Part shown: positions 24,126 through 30,715 of the stretch, one piece after another | Layout of the letters: every line of letters begins with the position of its first letter | Numbering within the stretch: the stretch's first letter is position 1 | Assembly: GCA_038238015.1 (NCBI GenBank) | Contig: JBBRYA010000010.1 | Coordinates: forward strand, 11,866-75,865 | DNA from: DASQFQ01 sp038238015 | GTDB taxonomy: Bacteria > Actinomycetota > Thermoleophilia > Solirubrobacterales > Solirubrobacteraceae | Length of the DNA stretch: 64,000 nucleotides | Direction of reading: 5' to 3' | The notes under the pieces: generated by a model | What the model was told of the DNA's origin: nothing | Database searches by the model: none | Seen by the model: the letters and a program-made list of their open reading frames with translations, nothing else | Translations under genes and position numbers: made by a program

Positions 24126-24416
24126 ATGGCCCCTCTCATCCTCACTCCTCCTGAGCCCGTGCGGAATACCGTGATCGAGCTCAATGAGACGGTCGCACCG
24201 AAACCCACTCCCGAGTCGGCGCCCGGCGTCGTGAAGGCATCGGGGTCGGGCTTCTACGCGGTTGCGGTCGAGGTGTGCACAGGCGACGACGGGCTCGAGG
24301 AGATCGAGAGCACCTTCCCCGGCGGGGTCGACTACGCGAAGTGGGAGAAGGGCGTCACCGCCGCTCCCCGCGAGGCCTTCGCAGACCGCCTGGATCTCCT
24401 CGACTTCGACGAGTAG
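24126..24416 (+). CDS. Hypothetical protein (96 aa)
   Basis: 96 residues from ATG 24126. No family recognised. It is acidic (C-terminus ADRLDLLDFDE) with an N-terminal LILTPPEPVRNTVIELNETV. The TAG is followed immediately by the GTG of the next gene, so they are one transcription unit. Codon choice is less GC-extreme than in the rest of the window. Confidence 0.5.
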   Translation: MAPLILTPPEPVRNTVIELNETVAPKPTPESAPGVVKASGSGFYAVAVEVCTGDDGLEEIESTFPGGVDYAKWEKGVTAAPREAFADRLDLLDFDE

Positions 24417-24929
24417 GTGGCAGAGCGTCCGTTCGGGCGCTGCCCGCCCGGCGTCCCAATCGACCAGGGCTACATCTTCGCCAACGTCCCGTTTCCAGTC
24501 TGGGACGAGGCTGGCGCTGGCTGGAAGGCGGTGCCGAGCAACGGTCTCGTCACGTCACACGAATGCGCTTGCGAGGACTATCAGCGCGCCATCAACGCGG
24601 GCTTCGGGGACAAGGCCAACAAGATCGACTTGCAGGTCGCTCCGATTCAGTCTGCCTCCCGGTACTCCGAAGAGGCGATCGCGCTCATCCTGGCCGGCGA
24701 GCACCTCGAGCGCTTCTTCGTTCATGGCGGCAAGAGCCTCCCAGACTCGGTCGTGCGGATCGACGAGGAGACTGCGATTCCGGCCTATGTGCTCGCAGGC
24801 CTCAAGCCGATCACGGTCTTGGCTCCATGGCAATGGCGACAGCTCGTGATCCACTTGACCGTGTCCCAGTGGCACCAGAAGCCCGAGAAGATCCTGCACC
24901 CCGATCTCCTGAAGGGAACCAAGCAGTGA
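24417..24929 (+). CDS. Hypothetical protein (170 aa)
   Basis: 170 residues. The GTG directly abuts the previous stop and the TGA overlaps the next GTG, so it lies in the middle of a small operon. Visible features: a Cys pair in HECACEDYQRAINAGFG, EEAIALILAGEHLERFFVHG and TVLAPWQWRQLVIHLTVSQW. I recognise no domain and assign no function. The tight coupling to the DUF6941-like gene suggests the two products work together. Confidence 0.55.
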   Translation: MAERPFGRCPPGVPIDQGYIFANVPFPVWDEAGAGWKAVPSNGLVTSHECACEDYQRAINAGFGDKANKIDLQVAPIQSASRYSEEAIALILAGEHLERFFVHGGKSLPDSVVRIDEETAIPAYVLAGLKPITVLAPWQWRQLVIHLTVSQWHQKPEKILHPDLLKGTKQ

Positions 24930-25351
24930 GAGCGAGCCTCTTCCTCATCGCGGAAGCCGCCGCCGCGGTAGGGCAACGCCTCTATATTCACGGTGGGGGG
25001 ATAACCCGCGTCGACGCGCCGATGTTGCCGTGGGCTGAGCAGTTGGCGTTTGCCATCCGCCTACAAGTGACCCCCGATGAGGTTGGCATCCACCAGGTTC
25101 GTATTCGCACAGTGGACCCTGATGGCGAGGTCGTCGGTGAGGCGCTCGAGCTTCCGTTCATTGTGCAGGAGCCCGACCAGCTTGCAGACGGCGAGCCCAT
25201 GATGGTTCACGCAGGGCTCACGATCGCGCCGATCACCGTATTTCGGCCGGGCCCGCACGTGTGCGAGCTCATCGTGGATGGAGAGGTGTTGGCCAGCGAG
25301 ACCCTCGCCGTCACCGGGCCCCGCGGGGGGCCACCTGTGGAGTCAGCATGA
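24926..25351 (+). CDS. DUF6941-like protein
   Basis: 141 residues from GTG 24926 (GTGA overlap with the upstream stop). The opening ASLFLIAEAAAAVGQRLYIH followed by GGGITRVDAP, an Ig-like middle with LAFAIRLQVTPDEVGIHQVR and a C-terminal PGPHVCELIVDGEVLASET match what I recall of the DUF6941 family: a beta-sandwich of unknown function. The start matches family length. Recognition is from memory of the pattern and should be searched. Confidence 0.65.
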   Translation: MRASLFLIAEAAAAVGQRLYIHGGGITRVDAPMLPWAEQLAFAIRLQVTPDEVGIHQVRIRTVDPDGEVVGEALELPFIVQEPDQLADGEPMMVHAGLTIAPITVFRPGPHVCELIVDGEVLASETLAVTGPRGGPPVESA

Positions 25352-25656
25352 CCGTACCCGCGGTGCAATCTGAGTGGCCGAGGCCCGCATCCCGTCCACG
25401 TGAGCTGCGACTCTCCGCGGCCGTGTCACCCGCCCGCGTACTCGGAGAGCACCTCGCAGCAGCCCGCCGCAACGGCGCCACCTTCGACGACGCCTGGCCG
25501 GCAGCCATCACCCATGCGATCGCGCATTCCGCGCGAAGCGACGACACCACCGACTGGAAAGCCGTACTCGAGGCGACCCGCTCCGCATGGTCCTCGGCAT
25601 GGGACCGTGCGCCGGCGACCCCGCAGCTTTCGTGCTCTGGCGATCGTCGCCGGTGA
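25348..25656 (+). CDS. Hypothetical protein (102 aa)
   Basis: 102 residues from ATG 25348, overlapping the DUF6941-like stop (ATGA). The centre, ARVLGEHLAAARRNGATFDD followed by AWPAAITHAIAH, is helical. The ends are Ser/Arg/Pro-rich. No family recognised. It is probably part of the same unit as the upstream two genes. Confidence 0.5.
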   Translation: MTVPAVQSEWPRPASRPRELRLSAAVSPARVLGEHLAAARRNGATFDDAWPAAITHAIAHSARSDDTTDWKAVLEATRSAWSSAWDRAPATPQLSCSGDRRR

Positions 25657-25666
25657 CCCCGACCGT

Positions 25667-25813
25667 GTGGCCCTGAGTGACGACGAGAACGCCGACTCCC
25701 TCTGCGACTACTGCGAGAAACCGATCCCGACGAACCGACGGCGAGGCGCGCTCTACTGCTCCGGCCGATGCCGACGGGACGCACACGAGGCACGGGCGTC
25801 CGCCGCGGCGTAG
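25667..25813 (+). CDS. Small zinc-ribbon protein
   Basis: About 48 residues from GTG 25667 (the frame is open further upstream, so the start is uncertain). LCDYCEKPIPTNRRRGALYC followed by SGRCRRDAHEARA shows two cysteine pairs (C-x2-C and C-x3-C) typical of small zinc ribbons of the 'YCS-x2-CR' kind. Such proteins are common on actinobacterial mobile elements. It probably binds nucleic acid or protein. Confidence 0.5.
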   Translation: MALSDDENADSLCDYCEKPIPTNRRRGALYCSGRCRRDAHEARASAAA

Positions 25814-26014
25814 CCGGTCAAAGGCGTCTAGGGTGCTTGCTACGGTTCCGGGTACGTCGTCGAGACGTGGTCCTGGCGGATCAAGAACATGCCGGTCGGT
25901 GGCCACCACACGGTGGCCACCGGTCGTTCAGGAGGTGACGCTCGTCGTTCTATCTACGCGGGGGAGTATCTTCCCGCAGAGCATGCAGTCCGCCACCAAC
26001 CACCGACCTCGCCG
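25814..26014 (+). other. Intergenic region, probable control region
   Basis: 201 bases between two element genes. The only structure I see is the twin palindrome at 25897-25922 and a purine-rich AGGAGGTGACG at 25930-25940 that would serve a start in another frame. No convincing promoter hexamers. Confidence 0.4.
25897..25922. repeat. Twin copies of CGGTGGCCACC
   Basis: CGGTGGCCACC occurs at 25897-25907 and again at 25911-25921. Each copy contains the palindrome GGTGGCCACC and they repeat at 14 bp. They lie upstream of the 26015-27961 replication-type gene group and could be an operator or replication-protein site. Confidence 0.55.
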
Positions 26015-26434
26015 ATGCCCCGCGCTCGTGACGTAACGCTCGCCAGGCGCCTCAGATGCGCCGCCGCCAACGGCGTGATCGACAACTTCGAGGATGCCCA
26101 CGCCGGGCTCCCGACCAGCTCGCTGACGCCCGAGAGACTGAGCGAGCTCGCACCAGGCGCTGCCTCGCTTGAGCAAGCCCGAGCTGAAGTCGCCCGGGAC
26201 CGAGCCGACATCCACCGGGCAACCCGACTGACCAGCACCCGAGAGTCGCCGGCGCCGACCCTCGCGCCGCTACGAGGAGCCCGCCGACGCGGCGCCGGCC
26301 GACCTCGAGCTCAAGCCTCCCGCAGCGCCGCCCGGTCGGGCGACAGCGGCTCAGACCCCGACGAACCCGCGCCAGCACTAAGGCTGGCGCCCACCCGCGG
26401 CGTCTACAAGTACGCCGCCAGGGGAGCGGCATGA
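26015..26434 (+). CDS. Hypothetical protein (139 aa)
   Basis: 139 residues from ATG 26015; an in-frame ATG at 25889 would add 42 low-complexity residues. The N-terminal half is helical (DVTLARRLRCAAANGVIDNF, SLEQARAEVARDRADIHRAT) and the C-terminal half is Arg/Ala/Pro-rich and probably disordered. It ends with an ATGA overlap into the repeat-protein gene. No family recognised. Confidence 0.45.
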   Translation: MPRARDVTLARRLRCAAANGVIDNFEDAHAGLPTSSLTPERLSELAPGAASLEQARAEVARDRADIHRATRLTSTRESPAPTLAPLRGARRRGAGRPRAQASRSAARSGDSGSDPDEPAPALRLAPTRGVYKYAARGAA

Positions 26435-26625
26435 GCCCGGACCGCGCGATCCAGCGCATCCGCGAGCTCGCCATGATCGGCCGCGGCACGACGAGGCAAC
26501 AAACGCTCTCCGCGATCCAGCGCATCCGCGAGCTCGCCATGATCGGCCGCGGCACGACGAGGCAACAAACGCTCTCCGCGATCCAGCGCATCCGCGAGCT
26601 CGCGGAGATAGGCCGACGGCTTTGA
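26431..26625 (+). CDS. 64-residue protein of three tandem 22-residue repeats
   Basis: The protein is MSPDR followed by the unit AIQRIRELAMIGRGTTRQQT-LS twice without any change, then a third, shortened unit AIQRIRELAEIGRRL. Each unit is an amphipathic helix (IQRIRELAMI) plus a polar linker (GRGTTRQQT). The start overlaps the previous stop (ATGA) and the stop overlaps a TTG of the next frame, as expected for a real gene in this operon. Function unknown; repeat-mediated dimerisation or nucleic-acid contact by the Arg residues is conceivable. Confidence 0.55.
   Translation: MSPDRAIQRIRELAMIGRGTTRQQTLSAIQRIRELAMIGRGTTRQQTLSAIQRIRELAEIGRRL
26446..26611 (+). repeat. 66-bp perfect tandem repeat, 2.5 copies
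   Basis: Units start at 26446, 26512 and 26578. The first two are identical base for base over 66 bp, and the third matches for its first ~28 bp. Identity at synonymous positions shows a very recent duplication inside the coding sequence. Confidence 0.9.
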
Positions 26626-26636
26626 GCGGGACTGCG

Positions 26637-27551
26637 ATGAGCCGCCAGCCCAGCAACGCGCCCGCGGGCCGCGAGGACGCCGTCGGTGGTGCCGCTGCGA
26701 CACCGATAGAGCCCGGCGTCCTCACCATCGACCAGGCGCTCGCCGCTCTGGCACGCAACGGCCACGCACCCCGCGCCTCAGACGGACGCGGCCACTGCCC
26801 CCTGTGCACCAGCGAGTGGACACTCGCCATCTCCCAGAACGGCAACGGCGCGCACCTCACCTGCGACAGCGGCTGCGACAGCGAACACATCCGCGGAGCC
26901 CTCCTCGCCGAGCGCAACCGGGCGCGCCTCGCCGACACCCCCTCGAGCAAGCTCGACCAGCTACGCGCCCAGCTCAAGCTCCCCGGCCTCAGCCGCGTCA
27001 TCAAACGCGGCAAGGACGGCGACGCCTACGACCTCGAGCTCGACGACGGCCGCCGCATCGAACTCGGGAGCGCTAGCGACCTCCTCAGACACCACCACAT
27101 GAAAGCCGCGATCCTCGGCAAAGCCGACGTCCTCATCAAGCCCAGGAAACCGGCCGAACACGAAGCCGTCGTCGAACTCCTCGTGCAGACAGCCGAGCTC
27201 GACGACCAGGTGATGACCACCGACGAGGAAACCCGCGCATGGCTCGGCGCCTACGTCTCCGAAACGCACGTCGCAACCCTCGACCTCAACGACAGCGGCG
27301 CCCTCTACGAGTACCTCGGCAACCTGAGCTGCCTCGGACCGTTCATCGCCGACGGACGACTGCACGTCCGCCTCAGGAACATCGCCACCTGGCTCAACCG
27401 CACCGGCGGCGGACGCGTCACCGTCCCCGAGCTCTCCATGCGCCTCGCCCGCCTGAAGTTCGAGACCACACAGCCCAGCGCGCGCAACGGGGACCAAACG
27501 CGCAAAGCGCGCTACTGGAGATCCCCGGCCGGCTTCGAGGTCGAACGATGA
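26637..27551 (+). CDS. Zinc-ribbon replication-associated (primase-like) protein
   Basis: 304 residues from ATG 26637; a TTG at 26622 overlapping the previous stop is an alternative. Near residue 45 a four-Cys element (GHCPLCTSEWTLAISQ, then HLTCDSGCDSEHIRGAL) matches the zinc-binding N-terminal domain of phage and plasmid primases ('C-x2-C ... LHCxxGC'). The remainder has winged-helix-like segments (TVPELSMRLARLKFETTQ) and the ending TRKARYWRSPAGFEV, seen at the C-terminus of phage replication proteins. No primase catalytic or helicase Walker motif follows, so it is an accessory or reduced replication protein. It is the best evidence that this region is a mobile element. Confidence 0.6.
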   Translation: MSRQPSNAPAGREDAVGGAAATPIEPGVLTIDQALAALARNGHAPRASDGRGHCPLCTSEWTLAISQNGNGAHLTCDSGCDSEHIRGALLAERNRARLADTPSSKLDQLRAQLKLPGLSRVIKRGKDGDAYDLELDDGRRIELGSASDLLRHHHMKAAILGKADVLIKPRKPAEHEAVVELLVQTAELDDQVMTTDEETRAWLGAYVSETHVATLDLNDSGALYEYLGNLSCLGPFIADGRLHVRLRNIATWLNRTGGGRVTVPELSMRLARLKFETTQPSARNGDQTRKARYWRSPAGFEVER

Positions 27552-27961
27552 GCCAGCGATCCACGGAACCTGTCCCCACCTCTCGCGCGCGCGAAGCCGT
27601 TCGACATCGCGCCCGGGAACAATGGGAACACGGGGACACCCATACACAGAGCGGCCTGCGGGTCCATGCGTCGTGGGGACCAGGCGGGAACAGATGGGGA
27701 CGCCCTTCCGGAAGCCACCCAGCGGCTGCCAAAGCCCCCGCCGCCGGACCAACCTGCGACAACCAGACAGCCACTGGCGCACCCTTCCGGCCACCTCACG
27801 CCGAACTCGACCGTCGACGCAGCACCGTGCCGGGGACATCCGGCAACAGCCCGCGGGTCGGTAACAGGCCCAATACCGGGCCCTCCTGTGAGACGGGCGC
27901 AGACCCAGCACGCCGCATCACCCCCGAGACCTACGGTCGCCCGATGGAGCAGCAGTCGTGA
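27548..27961 (+). CDS. Hypothetical disordered protein (137 aa)
   Basis: 137 residues from ATG 27548, overlapping the previous stop (ATGA) and ending with a GTGA overlap into the helix-turn-helix gene. The sequence is Pro/Gly/Ser/Thr-rich (AAAKAPAAGPTCDNQTATGA) with few hydrophobic residues and no domain. Gene overlaps on both sides support translation; composition leaves some doubt. The DNA carries repeated GGGAACA/GGGGAC words. Confidence 0.4.
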   Translation: MSQRSTEPVPTSRAREAVRHRAREQWEHGDTHTQSGLRVHASWGPGGNRWGRPSGSHPAAAKAPAAGPTCDNQTATGAPFRPPHAELDRRRSTVPGTSGNSPRVGNRPNTGPSCETGADPARRITPETYGRPMEQQS

Positions 27962-28254
27962 CGAGCGAGGCGCCCGCTTCCGCTTCTGGCCTCACTCGGA
28001 CCGGCGAACTGTCGAATGCCGAAAGCTTCGCCGAGCGTGTGGCCGGCCTCGTCGCGGAGCGTCTGTCTCCGCCCGCCGCGCTCCGGCGCGGCGAGGCTGC
28101 GCGCTTCCTGAGTGTGAGTGACGAGACGTTCGATCGGTATGTGCGACCGCATCTCAGGGTTGTGCGCCTCGGCGGTGTGCGGGTCTACCCCAGGGCGGAT
28201 CTCGACGCCTTCCTCGAGGAGCGTGCGTCGTCGCCGTTGGAGGACGTGGCGTGA
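27958..28254 (+). CDS. Excisionase/AlpA-like helix-turn-helix protein
   Basis: 98 residues from GTG 27958. The C-terminal half is the MerR-like excisionase domain: RRGEAARFLSVSDETFDRYV followed by RPHLRVVRLGGVRVYPRADL and DAFLEERA. Proteins of this type direct excision or regulate element genes, and normally sit just upstream of the integrase gene. Its stop overlaps an ATG at 28251 that opens another frame, but that frame is cut off after ~20 codons by chromosomal sequence. Confidence 0.8.
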   Translation: MTSEAPASASGLTRTGELSNAESFAERVAGLVAERLSPPAALRRGEAARFLSVSDETFDRYVRPHLRVVRLGGVRVYPRADLDAFLEERASSPLEDVA

Positions 28255-28313
28255 TCGGTAGGCGTGACACAACGGACACGTCGGACACTCAACGCGCGCG
28301 CACGGACCGGGTG
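28251..28313 (+). pseudogene. 5' remnant of the gene after the excisionase (possibly the lost integrase)
   Basis: ATG 28251 overlaps the excisionase stop (ATGA) and encodes MIGRRDTTDTSDTQRARTDR before the sequence changes into antisense GNAT gene. In related elements the integrase lies here. The identity of the lost gene is an inference from position only. Confidence 0.3.
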
Positions 28314-28712
28314 AGCCTGGCCCGCAGCGGTGAACAGGCGCATTTCCGCAAAGCCGCGCTCGCGCGCCGTCTCCACCGCAGCGGCGTGGAGAGCCGTCGC
28401 CAAGCCGCTGCCCCAGAAATCCGGGTGCACGAACAGGTTGCGAAGGTGCGCGAGCGCCGGGTCACGCACCGGATGCACGGCGCGCGCCGCCGGCAGCACG
28501 GTGATCTGACCCGCGAGCCGGCCGTCCGCCTCGGCCACGACGCACCACACCTGCTCGTCGCCGAGGAGCGGCCGGAGCCCCTCGATCTCGCCGGCGAGCG
28601 AGGGCGGCGTCCAGCCATCCGGGGCGAAGGACCGGTAGCCCTCGAAACCGTCGATCACGGCCTTCGCAAGGCGTTCCGTGTCGGCAGCCGTAGCCGGGCG
28701 GAAGTCGTACAC
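28314..28712 (-). pseudogene. GNAT acetyltransferase, C-terminally truncated
   Basis: The first ~133 residues follow the GNAT pattern: MYDFRPATAADTERLAKAVI, a long sheet, the acetyl-CoA loop region HLRNLFVHPDFWGSGLATAL and ERGFAEMRLFTAAGQA. The next expected segment (R-A-x-x-F-Y-E-R-x-G-W) is absent; instead the frame runs into the mobile element (HPVRARALSV...) and ends at 28185. The start is GTG 28712. The truncated product lacks the last strands and is probably inactive. Confidence 0.75.
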
Positions 28713-28719
28713 GACTCGG

Positions 28720-29463
28720 TCAGCCGGTGCTCACGACCGCGCAGATGGCGTAGGCCGTGACCGACCAGCCGGACTGGGGCGGGCTGTTCCAATGGGCGTC
28801 GAAGTGATAGCCCGACGTCCCGTCGGTGAAACGGTCCGGATAGCTTCCGTCAGTCGCCGCGTCGGACAGGGTCGTGTCCTGATCGATGTGGCCGCCGCCG
28901 CCGACGACCTGCTTGCCGGCGGGACAGCGCGCGCCGATGCCGTTGACCGTGAAGTGCGTGTTCGCCGTGTGTGCAGTGACGATCACCCAGCCGCGGACGC
29001 GCGCCGCGGCCGCATCGTCGAGCTTGGACGAGGTGACCGCGGCGTCGGCGAGCTTGGACATCGCCACCGCCCCGTCGGCGAGGTCGCCGGCCCCGATGGA
29101 GCCGTCGCCGACGTTCGCGCCGTCGACGGAGTCGGGCGCGAGCTTCGGGTTGGTGATCGCGCCGTCGGCGATCTGGTCGGTGCCGACCTGATGACGGGCG
29201 ATCGTCCCGGCGGTCACAGCGCTGGGGGCGAGCGCGGTACTCGTGACGGCTCCCGCGTGCAGCTCCGAGGCGCCCACGGCATGGGGCCGGATCTCCGAGG
29301 CGCCGACCGCGTTGCGCGCGATCTGCTTCGCGCCGACGCTGTCGCGCGGGAGGCGCACCGCGGCGTAGGAGGTGCCGCCGAGGGCGACGAAGAGCGCGAC
29401 GTAGGCGACGGCCTGGCTGCGCAGGTGTGCGCGCAGCCTCGCGCCGATCGTGGGCTGGGGCAT
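28720..29463 (-). CDS. Secreted/anchored repeat protein typical of Thermoleophilia
   Basis: 247 residues. A short cytoplasmic N-terminus and the helix SQAVAYVALFVALGGTSYAA are followed by LPRDSVGAKQIARNAVGASE and ~12 short imperfect repeats of the kind 'x-G-A-V-x-x-x-x-L-A' (LADGAVAMSKLADAAVTSSK), which suggest a narrow beta-helix. A C-terminal globular domain follows, with GARCPAGKQVVGGGGH. Proteins with this opening are abundant in Solirubrobacterales genomes (from memory), supporting the taxonomic guess. Function unknown; surface exposed. Confidence 0.8.
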   Translation of the reverse strand: MPQPTIGARLRAHLRSQAVAYVALFVALGGTSYAAVRLPRDSVGAKQIARNAVGASEIRPHAVGASELHAGAVTSTALAPSAVTAGTIARHQVGTDQIADGAITNPKLAPDSVDGANVGDGSIGAGDLADGAVAMSKLADAAVTSSKLDDAAAARVRGWVIVTAHTANTHFTVNGIGARCPAGKQVVGGGGHIDQDTTLSDAATDGSYPDRFTDGTSGYHFDAHWNSPPQSGWSVTAYAICAVVSTG

Positions 29464-29510
29464 GAGGACCTCCCTGTCGTCGAGTCCCAGTCAGGGACGT
29501 TCGGCCGACA

Positions 29511-29690
29511 CTAACCGGAGCCGGGCACAGCGGTGCGGGGCCGCACGGGGCTGAGTTCTGAGCCCTGCCCGTCGGTCCCCTCGGCGTGCACTTCGACCTC
29601 GCCGCGCGGCGTGATGAGGATCATCCCTGCGACGACGAGCACCGAGACGCCGAGGCCCGCGATGGCGAGCAGGACGTCGAGCGTGCTCAT
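29511..29690 (-). CDS. Small single-TM membrane protein (59 aa)
   Basis: ATG 29690 overlaps the stop of the upstream small gene (ATGA). MSTLDVLLAIAGLGVSVLVV is one transmembrane helix, followed by AGMILITPRGEVEVHAEGTD and a polar tail ending PVRPRTAVPGSG. Unknown function; it may be an accessory membrane peptide of the Lgt gene cluster. Confidence 0.6.
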   Translation of the reverse strand: MSTLDVLLAIAGLGVSVLVVAGMILITPRGEVEVHAEGTDGQGSELSPVRPRTAVPGSG

Positions 29691-29866
29691 GTCGTCGGCC
29701 TGACCGCGGCAACCCAGAAGGCGCCCGCCGCGAGGATCGATGGGACCCAGAGCCCGACGAACACGCCCTCGTCGTGATGGTCGGCGAACCACAGGCCGAT
29801 CGAGAGCAGGAAGGAGAGGAGGGCGGCGATCAGGAACAGCGTCACGCCCGTTCGGTGTCTGTTCAT
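29687..29866 (-). CDS. Small two-TM membrane protein (59 aa)
   Basis: ATG 29866. MNRHRTGVTLFLIAALLSFL continues LSIGLWFADHHDEGVFVGLW and VPSILAAGAFWVAAVRPTT: two helices joined by an acidic/His loop. It starts 39 bases after the lgt stop and overlaps the next small gene, so lgt and both small genes are probably one operon. No family recognised. Confidence 0.6.
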   Translation of the reverse strand: MNRHRTGVTLFLIAALLSFLLSIGLWFADHHDEGVFVGLWVPSILAAGAFWVAAVRPTT

Positions 29867-29905
29867 GCGATGGGTACGGCATCCGGCGCCGGCGGGATCG
29901 CGGGT

Positions 29906-30688
29906 TCAGCGTCTGCGCTGCGTCGCCGCGAACCAGGCGCCGCCGGCCAGGGTGAGCGAGCTGGCGATGAAGAAGTTCAGCCGCAGCCCGAGGATGTAGT
30001 GCGCGGGATCGACGCGCAGGAGCTCCTCGAAGATCCGGAACAGCGAGTAGCCGGCGACGTAGAGCGCGAAGAGCCCGGGCGCTCGGAAGTCGCGGCGGCG
30101 CCCGAGCCAGACGAGCGCGGCGGCGAGCGCGAGATTCCACAGGAGCTCGTAGAGGAACGTCGGGTGGAAGGTCGGATCGGCCGCGAAGCGCGCGGGCCGG
30201 TGCGCGGGGTCGATCTCCAGGCCCCATGGCAGGTCCGTCGGCTTGCCGAAGAGCTCCTGGTTGAACCAGTTGCCGACGCGTCCGATCGCCTGGGCCACGA
30301 GCAGACCGGGCGCGGCGGCGTCGAGGAAGCGCCGGACGTCGACGTCCGCGCGGCGCAGCCGCCAGATCCCGGCGACGGTCCCGAGGGCGATGCCGCCCCA
30401 GATCCCGAGGCCTCCCTTCCAGACGGCGAGCGGCCCCCACCAGTGATCGGGGACCTCGTTCCAGCTCGTGGCGAGGTAGTAGAGCCGGCCGCCGACGATG
30501 CCCGCCGGCACGCCCCAGACCGCGATCTCCATGGGGAGCTCGCGGCGACCGCCCTGCGCCTCCCAGCGCCGGCGGGTGATGAGCACCGCGGCGAGGATGG
30601 CGAAGACGTAGGCGAGACCATAGGCCCGCAGCTCGAACGGGCCGAGCTGGATGCCGCTGGCCGAGGGGCTCGGGATCGAGGCCGACGT
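29906..30688 (-). CDS. lgt: Prolipoprotein diacylglyceryl transferase, no canonical start codon
   Basis: Transfers diacylglycerol from phosphatidylglycerol to the lipobox Cys of lipoproteins. Family motifs: an N-terminal SIPSPSASGIQLGPFELRAY, GGRLYYLATSW, VWKGGLGIWGGIALGTVAG, and the signature AIGRVGNWFNQELFGKPTDL followed by PWG and HPTFLYELLWN. The conserved N-terminus is read in-frame well upstream of the first GTG (30586), but between the in-frame TAG of the STAS gene (30716) and 30586 there is no ATG, GTG or TTG. The coordinates assume translation from ACG 30688, 10 bases after AGGA; ATC 30676 is another option. Starting at 30586 would delete the first TM helix. Confidence 0.8.
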   Translation of the reverse strand, partial: TSASIPSPSASGIQLGPFELRAYGLAYVFAILAAVLITRRRWEAQGGRRELPMEIAVWGVPAGIVGGRLYYLATSWNEVPDHWWGPLAVWKGGLGIWGGIALGTVAGIWRLRRADVDVRRFLDAAAPGLLVAQAIGRVGNWFNQELFGKPTDLPWGLEIDPAHRPARFAADPTFHPTFLYELLWNLALAAALVWLGRRRDFRAPGLFALYVAGYSLFRIFEELLRVDPAHYILGLRLNFFIASSLTLAGGAWFAATQRRR

Positions 30689-30715
30689 TTTTCCGCGTCC
30701 TGTGAGGGGGGAGCT

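Larger units (their letters stand above)
22933..28314. mobile_element. Decayed integrative element next to tRNA-Glu
   Basis: This ~5.4-kb stretch has visibly lower GC than either side, small overlapping genes of unknown function, a zinc-ribbon replication-type protein and an excisionase-like helix-turn-helix protein at its right end. It starts at a tRNA 3' end and stops exactly where a GNAT gene loses its C-terminus. No integrase and no direct repeat of the tRNA-Glu 3' end were found at the right edge, so it is judged a remnant that lost its integrase and right attachment site. The borders are approximate. Confidence 0.55.

Noticed and set aside
25653..25676. GTG 25653 (GTGA overlap) as the start of the zinc-ribbon gene
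   Set aside because: That frame stops after seven codons. The zinc-ribbon motif is in a different frame, with GTG 25667 as the nearest start.
28185..28313. C-terminal 43 residues of the GNAT frame
   Set aside because: They are antisense to the excisionase-like gene and the start of its neighbour and do not match any acetyltransferase C-terminus.
22933..28314. Integrase or transposase gene inside the accessory region
   Set aside because: No tyrosine-recombinase R-H-R-Y pattern, serine-recombinase motif or DDE triad was found in any frame.
28254..28330. Right attachment site duplicating the tRNA-Glu 3' end
   Set aside because: I compared the tRNA-Glu and tRNA-Leu 3' ends with this segment and found no copy, so no attR is claimed.
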